From positions 1 to 7,730 of the forward strand of contig JAFSTZ010000084.1 of NCBI GenBank assembly GCA_017445525.1: 7,730 nucleotides of DNA, written 5' to 3'. Shown piece after piece: positions 6,324 to 7,730 of this stretch. The first letter of the stretch is position 1; every line of letters begins with the position of its first letter. The stretch comes from Eubacterium sp. (GTDB lineage: Bacteria > Bacillota > Clostridia > Lachnospirales > Lachnospiraceae). Under the pieces are notes generated by a model. That model saw only the letters and a list, made by a program, of their open reading frames with translations. It searched no databases and was not told the origin of the DNA. The translations under genes were made by a program, and so were the position numbers.

Positions 6324-7180
6324 CTTTTCATAACTGCACTGTTTTTTCCCACGACCAGCATAGGAATTATATAAAAAGCGCCCCATATTATATAAATATA
6401 CCAGCTTATACCATCAATCCTCATGGTAGGAAAATACCTTACATATGCGAGATCATTTATATAAATATAAACACATACTGCAATAAATATACATATAAAT
6501 AGTATCATCAAAACATCTGATAATACCATCCGTCTCTTATAAAAACTCCGCCTTTTTCCAACACCGTATCCCCTGTCATTCATGGATATACTTCTGATGA
6601 TCCCATCCTCAAGCATCATGGTAAAAAGACAGTTATATAACCCCGCTCTCATCTTAAGTCCATGTATGCCACGGTCATCCGTCATATTTATCTGTCGAAG
6701 TCTGATCGATCTTTGCTTTGTATATGGCACAAGTCTCAGCAGCATGCTGAACACTAAAGCCAGCCCGGGAAGCCTTCCTGCCATGATCCCAAGTATCTTT
6801 TCGTCAGTCATCACACTACTGAACTGCCTGAAAAGCCTGATACACACTATAAATAGCAGCGCCATCCTGATACCGTAGCTGATCGCCTCTTTGGTAATCC
6901 TCATGCCGAATAACGACATAAAAAGAGTCGGTCCTCTGTGGTTGAACAGAGCATTAACAGCCACTATAAATACAGATAATATAACGTCGAACAGGAGCAT
7001 TTTTATCATGGATCTTAGCCGTCTGTTTTTATCCGATATAAATATCCATTCATTAATGATCAGCAACAAAAAAGTAAGTATCAAAAGATAAGGGTGTGCC
7101 ATCAAGATCACACCCGCAAACCCGGCAATATAATATAAAAATATCACCCATCCGTGATAATGCTCCCAGGCTGATATCAA
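6314..7180 (-). CDS. ecfT: ECF transporter transmembrane scaffold protein EcfT
   Basis: EcfT is the membrane scaffold that couples ATP hydrolysis to the S component. The 288-residue protein has hydrophobic spans near 11-48 (two), 60-79, 100-117, 138-152, 218-242 and 257-277. The long cytoplasmic coupling region (about 153-215) holds two Arg-containing motifs, TDDRGI (167-172) and SMNDRGYG (199-206). These match the conserved x-R-G elements that contact the ATPase grooves. The N-terminal HxxxxFLYY...MAHP pattern (9-30) is also typical of the family. Translation starts at TTG: AAGGAG lies 7 bases upstream, an in-frame TAA lies two codons upstream, and the next Met is at residue 27, inside the first hydrophobic region. 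The gene follows the DUF5685-type gene by 48 bases and precedes the ATPase gene by 84, all in one direction. Confidence 0.93.
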   Translation of the reverse strand: MISAWEHYHGWVIFLYYIAGFAGVILMAHPYLLILTFLLLIINEWIFISDKNRRLRSMIKMLLFDVILSVFIVAVNALFNHRGPTLFMSLFGMRITKEAISYGIRMALLFIVCIRLFRQFSSVMTDEKILGIMAGRLPGLALVFSMLLRLVPYTKQRSIRLRQINMTDDRGIHGLKMRAGLYNCLFTMMLEDGIIRSISMNDRGYGVGKRRSFYKRRMVLSDVLMILFICIFIAVCVYIYINDLAYVRYFPTMRIDGISWYIYIIWGAFYIIPMLVVGKNSAVMKSCA

Positions 7181-7187
7181 CGCTTAT

Positions 7188-7193
7188 CTCCTT
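7188..7193 (-). promoter_or_regulatory. Strong ribosome binding site fixing the TTG start of ecfT
   Basis: AAGGAG on the minus strand (7193-7188), 7 bases before TTG (7180-7178), is the best ribosome binding site of the operon. With the in-frame stop TAA at 7186-7184, it excludes a start further upstream. Confidence 0.85.
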
Positions 7194-7228
7194 CGATTAT
7201 ATATTGATATACATCAACGATAAATCTG

Positions 7229-7730
7229 TTAGACCTGATCCTTATTTCTTTTAGCGGTTTTCCTGTTTCTGATCCCTTCATATAAAATATTTCTCAGGAT
7301 AGGCAGATCTCTCTCAAGCGGAAGCTTCTCAAACTCACTTATCGCCTGACGTATAATCACATCCAGCTCAACCTCCATACTTTCCCTGACCACATCAGGA
7401 TCTCCGCTGTATAAAAACGGATTGAAGCTTTTATTCTTCCTGTCCTTCTCTATATCATCAAGTGCATCAATGAGATAAATATATTTCCCTAATAAAAAAC
7501 CGAACCTTCTGAGTGTAGGAGCAAAAGCATCCTCCTTCATGACAAAAAGCTCACCCATCAGTTCGCCGAACGGTCTGGAAACCTCATCGGTATCAGCTCT
7601 CTGGCATGTCTCCACTTCACCTCCGAGCTTGACCTTCCATTCCTCGGAAACATGCATGGCATCCCATCTTCCCATGTATTCCTTCTCGATGATAGAAAGA
7701 TGTTTCAGTGAAGCCGATATAACCTCGGCC
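7229..7730 (-). CDS. DUF5685-type protein, C-terminal part (start lies beyond the window)
   Basis: The frame is open to the window edge: upstream of the internal Met at 7675 the codons continue without a stop as AEVISASLKHLSIIEKEY. The visible 166 residues are therefore the C-terminal part of a longer protein, and the Met at 7675 is probably not the start. The segment is helical and soluble-looking. Its best landmark is FGFLLGKYIYLIDALDDIEK followed by DRKNKSFNPF (visible residues 76-105), which I recognise as the conserved core of DUF5685 proteins of Firmicutes, usually about 280 residues. The spacing of Asp88, Asp91, Asp92 and Asp96 recalls the metal-binding aspartate motif of isoprenoid synthases, but no activity is established. 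The Arg/Lys-rich end (RNRKTAKRNK) is cytoplasmic. It is 48 bases upstream of ecfT in the same direction, so it is probably the operon's preceding gene. No promoter is visible within the window. Confidence 0.8.
   Translation of the reverse strand, partial: AEVISASLKHLSIIEKEYMGRWDAMHVSEEWKVKLGGEVETCQRADTDEVSRPFGELMGELFVMKEDAFAPTLRRFGFLLGKYIYLIDALDDIEKDRKNKSFNPFLYSGDPDVVRESMEVELDVIIRQAISEFEKLPLERDLPILRNILYEGIRNRKTAKRNKDQV

Noticed and set aside
7196..7201. TATAAT word on the minus strand just before ecfT
   Set aside because: Transcription would start within or after the ecfT ribosome binding site, and no -35 hexamer is found at 16-18 bases, so it is unlikely to be a useful promoter.
7673..7675. 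Met at 7675 as the start of a 148-residue protein
   Set aside because: The frame stays open to the window edge with sequence that fits the same helical protein, and the family is much longer; the Met is internal.
1..7730. CRISPR array, tRNA, rRNA, insertion sequence or riboswitch
   Set aside because: No regularly spaced repeats, cloverleaf, rRNA-like tracts, transposase gene or recognisable riboswitch core was found; the only repeats are the short ones reported.

Overview
The window looks like chromosomal DNA from a Gram-positive anaerobe of the Clostridia, most likely a Lachnospiraceae relative (for example Butyrivibrio or Lachnospira-like). The reasons are a PcrA helicase with a C-terminal Tudor-like tail, GGAGG-type ribosome binding sites, moderate GC with AT-rich gaps, a DegV/FakB protein, and an energy-coupling factor (ECF) vitamin transporter with fused ATPases. 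The genus is inferred, not demonstrated. No mobile element, CRISPR array, tRNA or rRNA was recognised.

Layout. Positions 3-2756 read rightward: a complete pcrA helicase gene, then a 99-residue single-span membrane protein with a very acidic tail and its own likely promoter. A strong bidirectional terminator (2772-2810) separates these from everything to the right, which reads leftward. Directly to its right lies a GC-rich, hairpin-forming element bounded by short direct repeats (2812-2908). One of the repeats forms the last codons of a DegV-family fatty-acid-binding gene (2886-3785). That gene has a near-consensus promoter at 3890-3918. The longest gene-free gap (3786-4019, 234 bases) holds this promoter, a 98-base leader and an AT-rich dyad.

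Positions 4020-7730 form one apparent leftward operon. In transcription order it contains a DUF5685-type protein (its start lies beyond the window edge), EcfT (TTG start), a fused two-domain EcfA ATPase, and an integral membrane substrate-binding (S) component whose start overlaps the ATPase gene by 73 bases. Together they encode a dedicated ECF importer. The S component resembles the group proposed to carry corrinoids or related compounds, but the substrate cannot be read from this sequence.

The most unusual observation is in the fused ATPase. Its second nucleotide-binding domain keeps Walker A, the signature, Walker B and the H-loop histidine, but has lost about 40 residues of the helical subdomain and the Q-loop glutamine. 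The first domain has Gln in place of the H-loop His. The other points worth a second look are the element at the degV 3' end and the DUF5685/ECF pairing.
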